A stretch of DNA of 51,820 nucleotides from a virus: the IMG/VR virus record IMGVR_UViG_3300046811_000037, positions 1-51,820 of that record; one strand, 5' to 3'. Below, piece by piece: positions 6,947 through 14,860 of this stretch. Position numbers and translations under genes: made by a program. The stretch's first letter is position 1. Each line of letters starts with the position of its first letter. Below the pieces are notes generated by a model. It was given only the letters and a program-made list of their open reading frames with translations, had not been told where the DNA came from and searched no databases.

Positions 6947-7339
6947 CTAGAGAGTCTCGTACTCAGCCTCAATCACGTCCGCAATCTGCTGAAAGGTGAG
7001 AGACGATACGTCATTCAGGAATACAAGGGAGAGCTGCTCGCCGCCACGATCTCCGTCAGCGCTACTCATACCCGCCCAATCTACAACAGCGTCCGGAATA
7101 ATACCAGTACGCATGTCATCCTCTGTACCGTACGCGACGTTACCGTACTTGTCAATCTTTCGAGAGATCACACCAGCCCCTACTGCCAGATCACAGAGGA
7201 CACCGAGACAGCAAAATCCGGCGTGAAAACCGTGGTCATCAGCCGCCCTGTCTGCGGTAATCTCCAACGCTCCCTTAGTCTGCTGGTACTTCCCACTACG
7301 GAGAGCCTCAATCCACATATCCGCAATTTCCTTGTTCAC
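6947..7339 (-). CDS. CCLGVLC-family phage protein, copy 1
   Basis: A GTG start at 7339 after AGGAGG gives 130 residues and aligns with the starts of two neighbours (VNKEIADMW, MNRQIAMDW, MDQEIATQW). Shared features are a Trp helix, a short SGKY turn, CCLGVLCDLA near residues 40-50, an acidic VDWAGM segment, LNDVSSLTFQQIADVI and a charged end. This is a small phage family of unknown function. The three tandem copies suggest local duplication. Confidence 0.75.
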   Translation of the reverse strand: MNKEIADMWIEALRSGKYQQTKGALEITADRAADDHGFHAGFCCLGVLCDLAVGAGVISRKIDKYGNVAYGTEDDMRTGIIPDAVVDWAGMSSADGDRGGEQLSLVFLNDVSSLTFQQIADVIEAEYETL

Positions 7340-7373
7340 GGTTCCTCCTACGCTGGTCTGACTGACTGGTGTT

Positions 7374-7402
7374 AGCCAATCATACCGGCCGCTCTGAGTC
7401 AA
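7374..7402 (-). promoter_or_regulatory. sigma70-like promoter
   Basis: TTGACT, 17 bases, TTGGCT, 35 bases before the GTG-started gene at 7339. Confidence 0.55.
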
Positions 7403-7433
7403 GCCCAGAGAGACCAGTAAAACTGTCCAACTT

Positions 7434-7793
7434 TTACATCTCTGACCAGTGCTTACGGATGACATTCGCAATGTATGCGAAGGACTCATCCCCATGGTCA
7501 TTCAGTCCCATAATGGACTTTCCGGTACTGGGAACCTGAATGTCGGTACCATGCTGAAGTTCGGCCCACTCCATCACCTTGGGGCTAGGAGCAAACTTTT
7601 CCCCGTCGTAGCTAAAACCGGTGTGGTAACGGGTCTCGTACGCCTCACGCTCAATGATGCCAGCTTCCCATGCCAGATGAGCCAGGACACCGATAGCACA
7701 GAACTCATCGTCGCTGTGCAGAGCCCACATTCCCTGAGGATACTTACCGCTCTCCAGAGCGTCGGCCCAATCCATGGCAATCTGCCTGTTCAT
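7434..7793 (-). CDS. CCLGVLC-family phage protein, copy 2
   Basis: 119 residues starting at the ATG after AAGGGGAAC. It keeps the family plan, with CAIGVLAHLAWEAG in place of CCLGVLC, so the Cys pair is partly lost. A WAELQH and LNDHGDESFAYIANVI tail matches the other copies. Its upstream region shares a conserved CGGAATATC-type element with copy 3. Confidence 0.7.
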   Translation of the reverse strand: MNRQIAMDWADALESGKYPQGMWALHSDDEFCAIGVLAHLAWEAGIIEREAYETRYHTGFSYDGEKFAPSPKVMEWAELQHGTDIQVPSTGKSIMGLNDHGDESFAYIANVIRKHWSEM

Positions 7794-7887
7794 GATGTTC
7801 CCCTTTGTGATTGATAGAGCCAAAGCAACCTCCGGAATATCTTCCCGTTAGGGAAGCTTGACCGGCTGTCACTCAAGTACCACCAAC

Positions 7888-8238
7888 CTACAGGTCCTTA
7901 ACGTTCTTGTCAATGACATCTGCAAGATTGGCGAACGTCATTCCACCATCGTTCAGGGCAGACAACTCAAAGCCGTCGACCCATCCATTAGTGCTCTGCA
8001 TACCGGCCCAATTCATAACGCTTCGGGGAAGAACGGAGATGCTGCTATCATCCTCATGACCATAGGCGTAGACGCCACGGTGCTCTGCCCCGGGAATCAC
8101 CCCAGCACGTACAGCCATCTCACAGAGAACGCCCAGGCAGCAATACTCTCCATCCGCATTACGGAGATATCCCGTCCCCTGTATAAACTCCTCCGAGCGG
8201 AGAATGTTGGTCCACTGCGTAGCAATTTCCTGGTCCAT
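7888..8238 (-). CDS. CCLGVLC-family phage protein, copy 3
   Basis: 116 residues with the intact CCLGVLCEMAVRAG motif near residues 32-45, then WAGM and LNDGGMTFANLADVI. It is the most distal of the three homologues from the 6947 copy. Function unknown. Confidence 0.75.
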   Translation of the reverse strand: MDQEIATQWTNILRSEEFIQGTGYLRNADGEYCCLGVLCEMAVRAGVIPGAEHRGVYAYGHEDDSSISVLPRSVMNWAGMQSTNGWVDGFELSALNDGGMTFANLADVIDKNVKDL

Positions 8239-8342
8239 TTGGTCTCCCTCATCGGGTGAATTACCTTCTGTAATTCAGCCAAAGCGACATTCGGAATATC
8301 TCACACACAATGAGAGCCTTACCGACTATCACTCAAGCGGAA

Positions 8343-8552
8343 TTAAAGACACTGACAGATACTGCAATACTCATCTGTCTTAGTGCAGTTCTTTACGTGC
8401 CGCTCGATATCCTTCTGTTCGGCATTAAGAGCTTGCTCACAATCGCCGTCACAGAAGAAATCAGCGCAGTGCCAGCACTCCAGACCGAATGCATTGCGCT
8501 TGCCGATGGAAGTTCCGTACAGTGCTGTGCGTATTTCCTTGGCGCTAGCCAT
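8343..8552 (-). CDS. Cys-rich protein, 69 aa
   Basis: The ATG at 8552 after CTAAGGAATA is preferred over one at 8600 that would overlap the next gene. Seven cysteines and a His, grouped as CWHC..FFC..C and later C..YCSICQC, suggest zinc binding. Downstream gene of the 8563-8991 pair. Confidence 0.65.
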   Translation of the reverse strand: MASAKEIRTALYGTSIGKRNAFGLECWHCADFFCDGDCEQALNAEQKDIERHVKNCTKTDEYCSICQCL

Positions 8553-8562
8553 TGCGTATTCC

Positions 8563-8991
8563 TTAGAAAGTGATCTGGATACTATTACCAGATTCCTCAA
8601 GGCCGATTTCTCCGTAAGGCTTACAATCTGCGGTCATAGCGACCATGATAATGTGCTCATGGTTCAAGCCCCAAAATCCAGCGCCGTGCCCATTGGCTGT
8701 GAGGATGAAATTGTGGCCGAATTCCTCAGCGTCCATTTCCATCCACTGAATTGCAACCCAATAGTCAGTGACCATGGAATGCAGAGCCTCATGAAGAGAC
8801 GCGGAATGAGAGACATGGTCCGTATTCCATCCGTGACTGTCAAACGACTTGTCACAGCCGGAGTAGGGTGCCGAGTTGCGCATATAGCAATCGTGGTGTG
8901 CGCCACAACCGCCGATCTCACTCCAAAGCAGAGTTTCCTCTGCCTTGTAGTAGGCATCCTGTACGAATCGGTCAATCTCAGGATTCGACAC
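8563..8991 (-). CDS. phage protein with NGHGAGFW motif, 142 aa
   Basis: The C-terminal part reads EEFGHNFILTANGHGAGFW. This matches a motif I know from many uncharacterised phage proteins (DFWLTRNGHGAGFWDRG). The N-terminal half adds a Cys/His-rich segment with two potential zinc ligand groups. Promoters lie at 9099-9127 and possibly near 9031. Function unknown; the His and Gly cluster suggests an active or metal site. Confidence 0.7.
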   Translation of the reverse strand: MSNPEIDRFVQDAYYKAEETLLWSEIGGCGAHHDCYMRNSAPYSGCDKSFDSHGWNTDHVSHSASLHEALHSMVTDYWVAIQWMEMDAEEFGHNFILTANGHGAGFWGLNHEHIIMVAMTADCKPYGEIGLEESGNSIQITF

Positions 8992-9098
8992 GAATTTATC
9001 CGATCTATTAGGTTTTCAAGGGGCTGTGCTTGTCAAGCGTCCGTTGCGTTGTCCCTCAGTCGGGTGGCTAACCGCTCTGCGTTGGCCTGACAAGAAGA

Positions 9099-9127
9099 AC
9101 ACTAGCTGGTCTGTGGTGCGGAGTCAA
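9099..9127 (-). promoter_or_regulatory. sigma70-like promoter
   Basis: TTGACT, 17 bases, TAGTGT. The -35 directly follows the TAG stop of the 9128-9508 gene. No clear palindrome is seen here. Confidence 0.65.
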
Positions 9128-9508
9128 CTAGTCGGGAAGATTATCCCTCAAGATCTTCTCAAGACGTCGTTCGCTCTCAAGATCCATGTCACTGCCTGAT
9201 TCGGTCAGCACCATGGTCACACCACCGTACAGAGTCCACAGATCGTCCTCTGAGAGCCCCGTAAGGCTGTAGTGACCATCTTCCCCACGGACCACCTGTA
9301 CGCCCGTTGTAGGGGCCGTTACAGGCTCTGTGATACAGGTGCATGACATACCGCGACAGCTCGCACAGAGACGTGACGGGTAGTCCCAAGGATGTACGTC
9401 CGAAGTCTTTACGGGCTTCCGGCCACAGACGCCACATACATGCGGTGAGAGATCGGCGTCTGACAGGGCATAGCATGCCCAGCACTCGGAGTAAGTCCTA
9501 GCAGCCAT
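9128..9508 (-). CDS. double zinc-ribbon protein, 126 aa
   Basis: The ATG at 9508 follows GGAGGAG. CWAC, CGVCG, CASC and CTC groups in the N-terminal 70 residues fit two zinc ribbons. The C-terminal part is an acidic helix. It follows 9511-9855 with two bases between. Role unknown. Confidence 0.7.
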   Translation of the reverse strand: MAARTYSECWACYALSDADLSPHVCGVCGRKPVKTSDVHPWDYPSRLCASCRGMSCTCITEPVTAPTTGVQVVRGEDGHYSLTGLSEDDLWTLYGGVTMVLTESGSDMDLESERRLEKILRDNLPD

Positions 9509-9510
9509 GG

Positions 9511-9855
9511 TCAGTTCTCCTCCTGGGATTCGTCGCAGATACAAAATCCGGGTACCTCAGCACAGTGACCACGCGGAGTCTCCCGAGCCCTAGAGGCACG
9601 GTCCAACAGCCTGCCTTGTGCACGTAGGTACAGACCCTGCCATGCCGGGTACATATCCTGATCAGGGAATTGCGGATTGGCAGTAGCGCACATGGCCATG
9701 ATCATTCGTAGATCCTCATCCGTGAACTCGGCAGGACCATAGGCGGGACACGCGGGAACGTTCCGACACGCTATCAGCTTGACTACACGCTCCCCCATGC
9801 AACGACACTGACTCAGCACGTAGCCGTGCTGGCACTGAATACGCTCATGTGACAT
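9511..9855 (-). CDS. Cys-rich hypothetical protein, 114 aa
   Basis: N-terminal CQHGYVLSQCRC and C-terminal CAEVPGFCIC flank a helical centre, suggesting a zinc site formed from both ends. Tight spacing puts it in the four-gene operon running from 10411 to 9128. Confidence 0.65.
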   Translation of the reverse strand: MSHERIQCQHGYVLSQCRCMGERVVKLIACRNVPACPAYGPAEFTDEDLRMIMAMCATANPQFPDQDMYPAWQGLYLRAQGRLLDRASRARETPRGHCAEVPGFCICDESQEEN

Positions 9856-9857
9856 GA

Positions 9858-10181
9858 TCAGTTCTCCCTTACATACTTGATAACGTCATTGTCGGTACTG
9901 ACGATTTCCCGACCTGTGGGATTTTCCTTAGACCAATTCCGGGCGAAACTCTTATCCACCATCAGAAGATCACCCACGATACCTGCCAGACGGTTTCTGA
10001 TAATACCTTCCCAATCCGCATTGTCCAGCGCGTCAGGGAAACCCTCCTCCCGCAAACCACGGCCCGTGTAGTAGAGCGCTTCCTCACCGAACAGCTTCAA
10101 CACGGTAACCTGATGACCCTTGTACGTGGTGGCATCCACCACCTGTACCGCGTCACTGGGCAACTCGAAACTAATACGCAT
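9858..10181 (-). CDS. hypothetical protein, 107 aa
   Basis: A soluble protein starting with strands (MRISFELPSDAVQVV) and ending in a helix. Its ATG overlaps the stop of the preceding gene by one base, showing coupling. No family is recognised. Confidence 0.65.
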   Translation of the reverse strand: MRISFELPSDAVQVVDATTYKGHQVTVLKLFGEEALYYTGRGLREEGFPDALDNADWEGIIRNRLAGIVGDLLMVDKSFARNWSKENPTGREIVSTDNDVIKYVREN

Positions 10182-10411
10182 TACAATTCCTCAATGGACT
10201 TGATATCACTCGGGTGAGCGATGATTGTCAGGATGTAGACCCGAGAGTCAGGGTCAGGACTGTGGCGCCTCAAATCGTAGCAGGCTTCCGCGTACTCCCT
10301 CTCAGAGCATTTACCCTTGACGACCCTACCATCTGCCAGGGTGACGACAACCCTGACAGGGGAATCGTTATTGTCGGAATCGGGCAAGGGCTTTCTTCGG
10401 GATATTCTCAC
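10181..10411 (-). CDS. hypothetical protein, 76 aa
   Basis: A short protein with an Arg-rich start and a VTLADGRVVKG hairpin. It is the first gene of the operon driven by the palindromic promoter at 10458-10486. Confidence 0.65.
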   Translation of the reverse strand: MRISRRKPLPDSDNNDSPVRVVVTLADGRVVKGKCSEREYAEACYDLRRHSPDPDSRVYILTIIAHPSDIKSIEEL

Positions 10412-10443
10412 GTAATCCTCCTACGGGAATTGGCTGAGAATAC

Positions 10444-10486
10444 CGGATATAAATATCACCTATTTATATCCGATATACAGAGTCAA
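10444..10486 (-). promoter_or_regulatory. promoter with perfect 12-bp AT-rich palindrome
   Basis: TTGACT at 10481-10486 overlaps the TGA stop of the upstream microprotein gene; the -10 would be ATAGGT at 10458-10463. Perfect arms CGGATATAAATA (10444-10455) and TATTTATATCCG (10461-10472) straddle it. This is the cleanest operator-like site in the block. Confidence 0.7.
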
Positions 10487-10566
10487 TTCTTGTCATTCTT
10501 TCTTGGCCAGAATGCTACCAGCATCATGGCCGCGACTGCGATAATCCACAGAATATGCCCAAGCAT
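10483..10566 (-). CDS. 27-aa single-helix membrane microprotein
   Basis: The frame encodes one hydrophobic helix (HILWIIAVAAMMLVAFW) and a basic tail RKNDK. The ATG overlaps the TGA of the preceding microprotein gene, so it is translationally coupled. The stop overlaps the -35 of the next promoter. Confidence 0.55.
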   Translation of the reverse strand: MLGHILWIIAVAAMMLVAFWPRKNDKN

Positions 10567-10640
10567 CACACATCACCCTTTCCGATGCGAAAACCCAGGT
10601 AGAACACGACTGCGCCCACAATAACGAGAACAATTCCCAT
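10566..10640 (-). CDS. 24-aa single-helix membrane microprotein
   Basis: MGIVLVIVGAVVFYLGFR forms one membrane helix, then a short charged tail. AGGAACTGAT lies upstream of the ATG. It is the middle gene of three such microproteins. Confidence 0.55.
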   Translation of the reverse strand: MGIVLVIVGAVVFYLGFRIGKGDV

Positions 10641-10649
10641 ATCAGTTCC

Positions 10650-10730
10650 TCACTTAGTCTTGCTACTCTTGAGAATGTAGAGCACAATCAGTGTTGCTGC
10701 CACGATCATGCAAATCTTAGCGATAACCAT
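10650..10730 (-). CDS. 26-aa single-helix membrane microprotein
   Basis: MVIAKICMIVAATLIVLYIL is a membrane helix followed by a KSSKTK tail. AGGAGTAAAAG precedes the ATG. It is the first of three tandem microproteins with the same helix-plus-basic-tail plan. Confidence 0.55.
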   Translation of the reverse strand: MVIAKICMIVAATLIVLYILKSSKTK

Positions 10731-10745
10731 TTCTTTTACTCCTCT

Positions 10746-11033
10746 CTATGTCCTACTTATGCGCAGTCCACCACGCGGCCCGTATTCGATAATTCTGGCA
10801 TATTCTATATTGAATGGGCATCCCTCATGCTCGAATTCCCGAGCATCTGCCCAATCCTCCGGTGTAAAGGGGTAGAGGCAGGCGTAAGCACTCTCACAGA
10901 CATCTACAGCCCGTGCGTAGCGCTCAAGGGAATGCTTAGCCCACTCCAAGGATTCGTGACAAGTGAGCCGTCCTGTCAGCTCACCCGGGAATCCCTGATA
11001 GCTGTACATGATCCAGCGATTGCGCGTCTTCAC
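10746..11033 (-). CDS. hypothetical protein, 95 aa
   Basis: A GTG start at 11033 after AGGAGAGAC is preferred over an ATG further up. The protein is soluble and aromatic-rich, with SLEWAKHSLERYARA as a likely helix. No family is recognised. Confidence 0.6.
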   Translation of the reverse strand: MKTRNRWIMYSYQGFPGELTGRLTCHESLEWAKHSLERYARAVDVCESAYACLYPFTPEDWADAREFEHEGCPFNIEYARIIEYGPRGGLRISRT

Positions 11034-11104
11034 TGTCTCTCCTACTGGGCTCTGTGCGCCCCTGTGAGCGCTTTTGATCATGTCCCTAGACTGACTGCCT
11101 AGGG

Positions 11105-11135
11105 TAGGGGCTCTCAAGCTCTCTGAGAGCCCCTA
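11105..11135 (-). terminator. GC-rich hairpin
   Basis: Eleven-bp perfect arms (TAGGGGCTCTC and GAGAGCCCCTA) lie just after the stop of the 469-aa gene. There is no T tract, so it is either a Rho-aided or an RNA-stabilising hairpin. Confidence 0.55.
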
Positions 11136-11145
11136 TCGGGCTTCC

Positions 11146-12555
11146 CTAGTCCTGCTGCGTAGCCTTGCGCACCCGAGTAATAGCGGTGGTCTTATGTCCC
11201 TGCCATTCCTTGTGAGCCTTGACCGTGGCGGTGAAGCTCCACACGGTTCCTGTGTCCTCACCCAAGGTGTCACGGCTAGCGAACCACTCAAAGAGGTTCC
11301 CCGCTGCATCACGGAGCTTATACAGGGTCGTAACCCCGTAATCCCCGTCAATGTAGCGAATGCTTTCAATGGTAGCCGTGATCTCAATAGCAGACTTGAT
11401 TTCACCCTGCCATTCCGAAACCGGCTTGTCCTCAACCTTACGGATAAGCGTCTTTTCCTGCCAGCGTGCCCAAGCCTGCGGGGCGGAGCACAGGAGACCG
11501 TAATTCCGGCTGGAAACCTTGTCGGCTCCAATGATGGACTTCAGGTTCAGCACGTATTCCGAGTCACCATTGAAATCATCCGACACGACCCATTGAGCAA
11601 TCTCAATGGCCTTTGCGGGCATGGTCTCAGCATAGGCCCGAATGGTAGCGAGATCAGCCAAGTACTGGTAATCGGGATTACGGCCCGTCTTGGGCGGGTT
11701 AAGCACGTCACGCACCCGCTGAACGGTCGGGGTGTTGTCATAATCTCCGCTACGGACGAATCCCCACTTCTGAACACAGGCCCATGCGATAGAGAGCACA
11801 GTCTTGGTGGTGTAGTCGTACCCACCCGACCCATAGTGCTCCGCCATTTCCTCAACTTCACTGGTGAGCCTGTCAAGGCTCACGGGGAGCGCAGTCCAGC
11901 CCGTGAAATCCTTGATACAAGATGAACCAACCTGGATTTGCTCACGAGTGTCCAGGTTGAACATCACGTAAGTCTGCTTGCGGTATCGCGTAGTCTTGCA
12001 GTGGTCGCACCAACCCTCACGGATATCGGTACGGTCAATCGAGTGGATACCCGGATAGGTGCGCACGATGATTCCGGCATAGGGGTCGGAATCAATGGTG
12101 GCAATGAACTGCCATCCGGAAAGCTGAGGGGCAATACCGGAAATCTTCGTGGGGTAAACCACGTATTCCAGTTCAAGGCCAATGTCATTGGTACGGGTAC
12201 GGGTTTCCTCGCGGTATTCAACGGTAAGACCACCCGGAATACCACGCTTGGCACAGCGGTTGTTAAGCTTCTCGATCTTCTCAAGCGTCGCGCTCAACTC
12301 CGTAGCCGTAAGGACGTACTCCCACGTCTCGTAAGGCTGAGGGGTGGTGCTGTTGACCGGTTCCGGCAGAGCGTAGACCTTACGCTCTGGCTTCACAGGA
12401 ACGTAACCTGTGAGGCGGACACACGACTTGCAAAGACGAGAGTCAGACTCACCCACGGTCAACACGCGACCACACGCACTGATCAGCATACCGAAAGCGT
12501 TCGTGGTCTTGCTCACGTGCTGAACGGCGCCACCGTAGACCATACCGAGCTGCAT
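11146..12555 (-). CDS. zinc-ribbon and OB-fold-like protein, 469 aa
   Basis: This is the largest gene of the block. A Cys pair lies near residue 43; a clear zinc ribbon near residues 180-215 reads CDHCKTTRYRKQTYVM then GSSCIKDFTGW. The last 90 residues (ITATIESIRYIDGDYG, YKLRDAAGNLFEWFAS) look like an OB-fold of the kind seen in nucleic-acid-binding proteins. Homologues occur in actinobacterial phages and plasmids to my recollection, unnamed. It may bind DNA or RNA. Confidence 0.65.
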   Translation of the reverse strand: MQLGMVYGGAVQHVSKTTNAFGMLISACGRVLTVGESDSRLCKSCVRLTGYVPVKPERKVYALPEPVNSTTPQPYETWEYVLTATELSATLEKIEKLNNRCAKRGIPGGLTVEYREETRTRTNDIGLELEYVVYPTKISGIAPQLSGWQFIATIDSDPYAGIIVRTYPGIHSIDRTDIREGWCDHCKTTRYRKQTYVMFNLDTREQIQVGSSCIKDFTGWTALPVSLDRLTSEVEEMAEHYGSGGYDYTTKTVLSIAWACVQKWGFVRSGDYDNTPTVQRVRDVLNPPKTGRNPDYQYLADLATIRAYAETMPAKAIEIAQWVVSDDFNGDSEYVLNLKSIIGADKVSSRNYGLLCSAPQAWARWQEKTLIRKVEDKPVSEWQGEIKSAIEITATIESIRYIDGDYGVTTLYKLRDAAGNLFEWFASRDTLGEDTGTVWSFTATVKAHKEWQGHKTTAITRVRKATQQD

Positions 12556-12587
12556 CTGACTCCCTCTCCGTCGTGCTTACAGAGAGA

Positions 12588-12616
12588 ACATTACGGGTTC
12601 CTGCTCTCCCTGTCCA
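12588..12616 (-). promoter_or_regulatory. promoter with flanking dyad
   Basis: TGGACA, 17 bases, TAATGT. ACAG-GAGAG and CTCTC-TGT arms flank the -10 with one extra base in one arm. Confidence 0.6.
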
Positions 12617-12636
12617 TAGCCTCTGACCTGCGATTA

Positions 12637-12936
12637 TCAGGTCAGGATGCGCTCGCAGAGGCTGACAGGGGCAGGCTTGGGCTCTCCCAACTGTCGCCAC
12701 GGGCGTAGCCACAGAGTCGGGCCGTCCACAGTGATCACTTCCCACTCACCAGACCAGGCCGTAACGCGAACCTTCTGCTTAGGGGCATAGGTGTGCTTTG
12801 CGGGATGGTTCATAACCGGGCGAACTCCATAGGTGAGGTAGATAGCCACAGCGAGACTCTCCGCTTCGTTCTCCGTGGCCACGACAGCCGAGACATTCAG
12901 ACCGTTGTGGGAGTACTTCAAACCGATCATGGCCAT
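12637..12936 (-). CDS. hypothetical protein, 99 aa
   Basis: The ATG at 12936 follows AGAAAGGC. Residues 1-40 look alpha/beta (NGLNVSAVVATENEAESLAVAIYL) and residues 50-80 look like an SH3-type barrel (QKVRVTAWSGEWEVITVDGPTLWLRP). No family is recognised. Confidence 0.65.
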   Translation of the reverse strand: MAMIGLKYSHNGLNVSAVVATENEAESLAVAIYLTYGVRPVMNHPAKHTYAPKQKVRVTAWSGEWEVITVDGPTLWLRPWRQLGEPKPAPVSLCERILT

Positions 12937-12971
12937 ATGCCTTTCTAAGAAGATCGTTTGGGGTGGGTGGC

Positions 12972-13016
12972 ACAAGGGGGCTAGCCCATGCTGTTAGGCC
13001 GTTCTAGCCCCCTTGT
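12972..13016. terminator. 13-bp hairpin between genes
   Basis: ACAAGGGGGCTAG and CTAGCCCCCTTGT are perfect complements around a 19-base loop. It lies after the 13025-13426 gene on the - strand and likely ends its transcript. Confidence 0.6.
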
Positions 13017-13024
13017 AGGGCTTC

Positions 13025-13426
13025 CTAGCCGTAGGTCACGATACCGAATGCAGCCACTTGCATAACCTCGTCAGCCATACCAGCGTCGAAATCACATTCG
13101 TTCGGACCCTTGAAGATCCACGTCCGGCATTCCTGTATTACACTCTTGGAGAGGTAGAGAGTATTGCTGTAAGGCTCTCCCTCCTTAATACCAACCTTCA
13201 CATTGGCAATCTTACGAATAGCCCGGATCACAGCCTCATGGTTGAGCACCACATGCGCGTCAAAGTCCTCCGGATATCCGGCAATACCTGTGTAGGACCA
13301 AGAGATCAGCGTTGCACCCTTCCATGCGCGGCCTAGGTGCATACGGTCCCACCACCCCCACGTGTCGAATCCCGACCCCATGAAATGTGTGTCAGTGTCC
13401 TGCGGAGTAGCTTTGGGAAAAGACAT
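13025..13426 (-). CDS. hypothetical protein, 133 aa
   Basis: A soluble protein with a Trp-rich N-terminal part (FDTWGWWDRMHLGRAW) and an alpha/beta remainder. It has a TGGAC-class promoter and the conserved GATCTTGTTAG leader. No family is recognised. Confidence 0.65.
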   Translation of the reverse strand: MSFPKATPQDTDTHFMGSGFDTWGWWDRMHLGRAWKGATLISWSYTGIAGYPEDFDAHVVLNHEAVIRAIRKIANVKVGIKEGEPYSNTLYLSKSVIQECRTWIFKGPNECDFDAGMADEVMQVAAFGIVTYG

Positions 13427-13446
13427 AACAGCCCCTCTAACAAGAT

Positions 13447-13474
13447 CAAATGGTTGGTCTGGACTGTCTGTCCA
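13447..13474 (-). promoter_or_regulatory. TGGAC-class promoter with operator-like palindrome
   Basis: TGGACAGACAGTCCA is a TGGAC-N5-GTCCA palindrome whose left part serves as the -35. GATCTTGTTAG follows near the start site, as at 3080 and 13860. Confidence 0.45.
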
Positions 13475-13533
13475 ACGGGTGGCCTAGAGTCGCTTATAGG
13501 CGCATCTAGACCCCCGCAAGGCATCAGTACAGA

Positions 13534-13845
13534 TCAGAGCGTAGCAGCGATACGCTCATTGATAGCGTCAATCCAAGCAACTTCCAGAAGTGCGTATTCC
13601 TCACCCTCCGAATCCGCGTACAAGTCCTCATTGTTGAGATTGAAGCCGTAGAGATGCGCCTCATTGAGCGGGATTCCCAATACAACCATTCCCGTCGCGT
13701 AATCCCCGAAATACTGACCGACGATACAGCGATTCCCAAGGGACATATCCAGAATCTCAGAGTTGATGATCTCGAACCAACGCGGGTTGACCCTCTCATC
13801 CATGCGAGCCATACCCTTTGACACCATCGGCGTGTAGGCGTTCAT
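13534..13845 (-). CDS. hypothetical protein, 103 aa
   Basis: A soluble acidic protein with a strand-rich centre (CIVGQYFGDYATGMVVLG) and a C-terminal helix. Promoter and leader match those of the 13025-13426 gene, so the two are probably co-regulated. Confidence 0.65.
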   Translation of the reverse strand: MNAYTPMVSKGMARMDERVNPRWFEIINSEILDMSLGNRCIVGQYFGDYATGMVVLGIPLNEAHLYGFNLNNEDLYADSEGEEYALLEVAWIDAINERIAATL

Positions 13846-13865
13846 AATGCCACTCCTAACAAGAT

Positions 13866-13893
13866 CGAATAGCTAGGTTGGACTAGATGTCCA
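13866..13893 (-). promoter_or_regulatory. TGGAC-class promoter with operator-like palindrome
   Basis: TGGACATCTAGTCCA has the same palindrome with a different centre; TATTCG is the likely -10 after 16 bases, followed by GATCTTGTTAG. Confidence 0.5.
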
Positions 13894-13897
13894 CCAC

Positions 13898-13932
13898 GGG
13901 TCTAGAAACCTCTCAGAGGGGCGCCTAGACCC
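13898..13932 (-). terminator. hairpin after the 13953 gene
   Basis: GGGTCTAG and CTAGACCC form the outer stem, with an inner CCTCT/AGAGG stem. It sits just beyond the stop of the 197-aa gene. Confidence 0.5.
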
Positions 13933-13952
13933 ATAGAAGCGCCTAGTACAGA

Positions 13953-14546
13953 TCACTCACACGTGTAGTAGCCGTCGTAACAGTCGTAGCAGACGTGCTC
14001 GTACTTCTCTGCGACTGCGTTTGTGAGGGCCTGCCTACTAAGGAAATCGTCCTCCGCATCGTCAAGGGCGTAGCGCATGGATTCCTCAGAACTGACAGTC
14101 GTAACGTCCTTGAGACCCTCAGCCTTCGCACAAGAGACAAACTTCTTTACGAATCCAGGCTTGTCACCGATGACGCGAGCGTATTCGAATCGCTCACCAG
14201 TAGGCTTGCTGGCCATGATCTTGACGTAAGACTCTTGGGTACCGTTGCCAGACCGGGTGTTCATCTCCAACGCTTCCGTGTGGTCGTTCTCCAGTTCCGC
14301 AGCCTGCCAAGCATAGACCACACGCTGAATGGCATCCCAGACGCTCTCACCCTCACGCACGGTGTCCTCAAGCATGACCGGGCACCCGATGTGAACATAC
14401 AGGGTGTTGGTCTCGCGGTAGTGCGAGGCACTGATGCTGTGTAGGTGACCCTGATACGGAACGGCCCATTGGTTGGGGGTGAGGCCCCTGTGTCCGGGCA
14501 CGTTCGGGGTGAGGAAACTCGGGGCGTTGAGCTGATACACGGTCAT
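13953..14546 (-). CDS. hypothetical protein, 197 aa
   Basis: The ATG at 14546, preceded by GAAAGGCAG, is preferred over one six bases earlier. The centre is mixed alpha/beta and the last 15 residues hold two close cysteines (CYDCYDGYYTC), possibly a zinc knuckle. A CTGACT promoter-like element with nested dyads lies near 14597-14625. No family is recognised. Confidence 0.65.
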   Translation of the reverse strand: MTVYQLNAPSFLTPNVPGHRGLTPNQWAVPYQGHLHSISASHYRETNTLYVHIGCPVMLEDTVREGESVWDAIQRVVYAWQAAELENDHTEALEMNTRSGNGTQESYVKIMASKPTGERFEYARVIGDKPGFVKKFVSCAKAEGLKDVTTVSSEESMRYALDDAEDDFLSRQALTNAVAEKYEHVCYDCYDGYYTCE

Positions 14547-14626
14547 GATCACTGCCTTTCGTTGACTCGCACTGCCATCCGGAACCTAGCACAGAGTCTA
14601 GGGTCCGAAAAGCGGTACGAGTCAGA

Positions 14627-14860
14627 CTAGTTGGCCCACAGTCCGAACTCACCCCAGATGTTCCACTGGCTAAATCCGAGCGCGGACAGCGTCTTGGCGC
14701 ACTGTTGCTGGTACGCGCCCATGTTCTCCCAGGTGAGAGCGCCCAAGTTGAACAGCGGGAACTTGACGGCTGCACCGAGAGCATTGACCGCGTAGCACTC
14801 GTACGCGTTCTCAGAGCCACGCATGTAGACGTCGGCGATGGTGCCGTAGGTGATGCTCAT
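14627..14860 (-). CDS. hypothetical protein, 77 aa
   Basis: The start at 14860 follows GGAGAGGG. The protein is soluble, with several Trp residues in the C-terminal third (TWENM, QWNIWGEFGLW). No family is recognised. Confidence 0.65.
   Translation of the reverse strand: MSITYGTIADVYMRGSENAYECYAVNALGAAVKFPLFNLGALTWENMGAYQQQCAKTLSALGFSQWNIWGEFGLWAN

Noticed and set aside
11194-12708. Long + strand frames opposite the 469-aa gene
   Set aside because: They are antisense shadows of a GC-rich coding sequence with clear zinc-ribbon and OB-like segments on the - strand.
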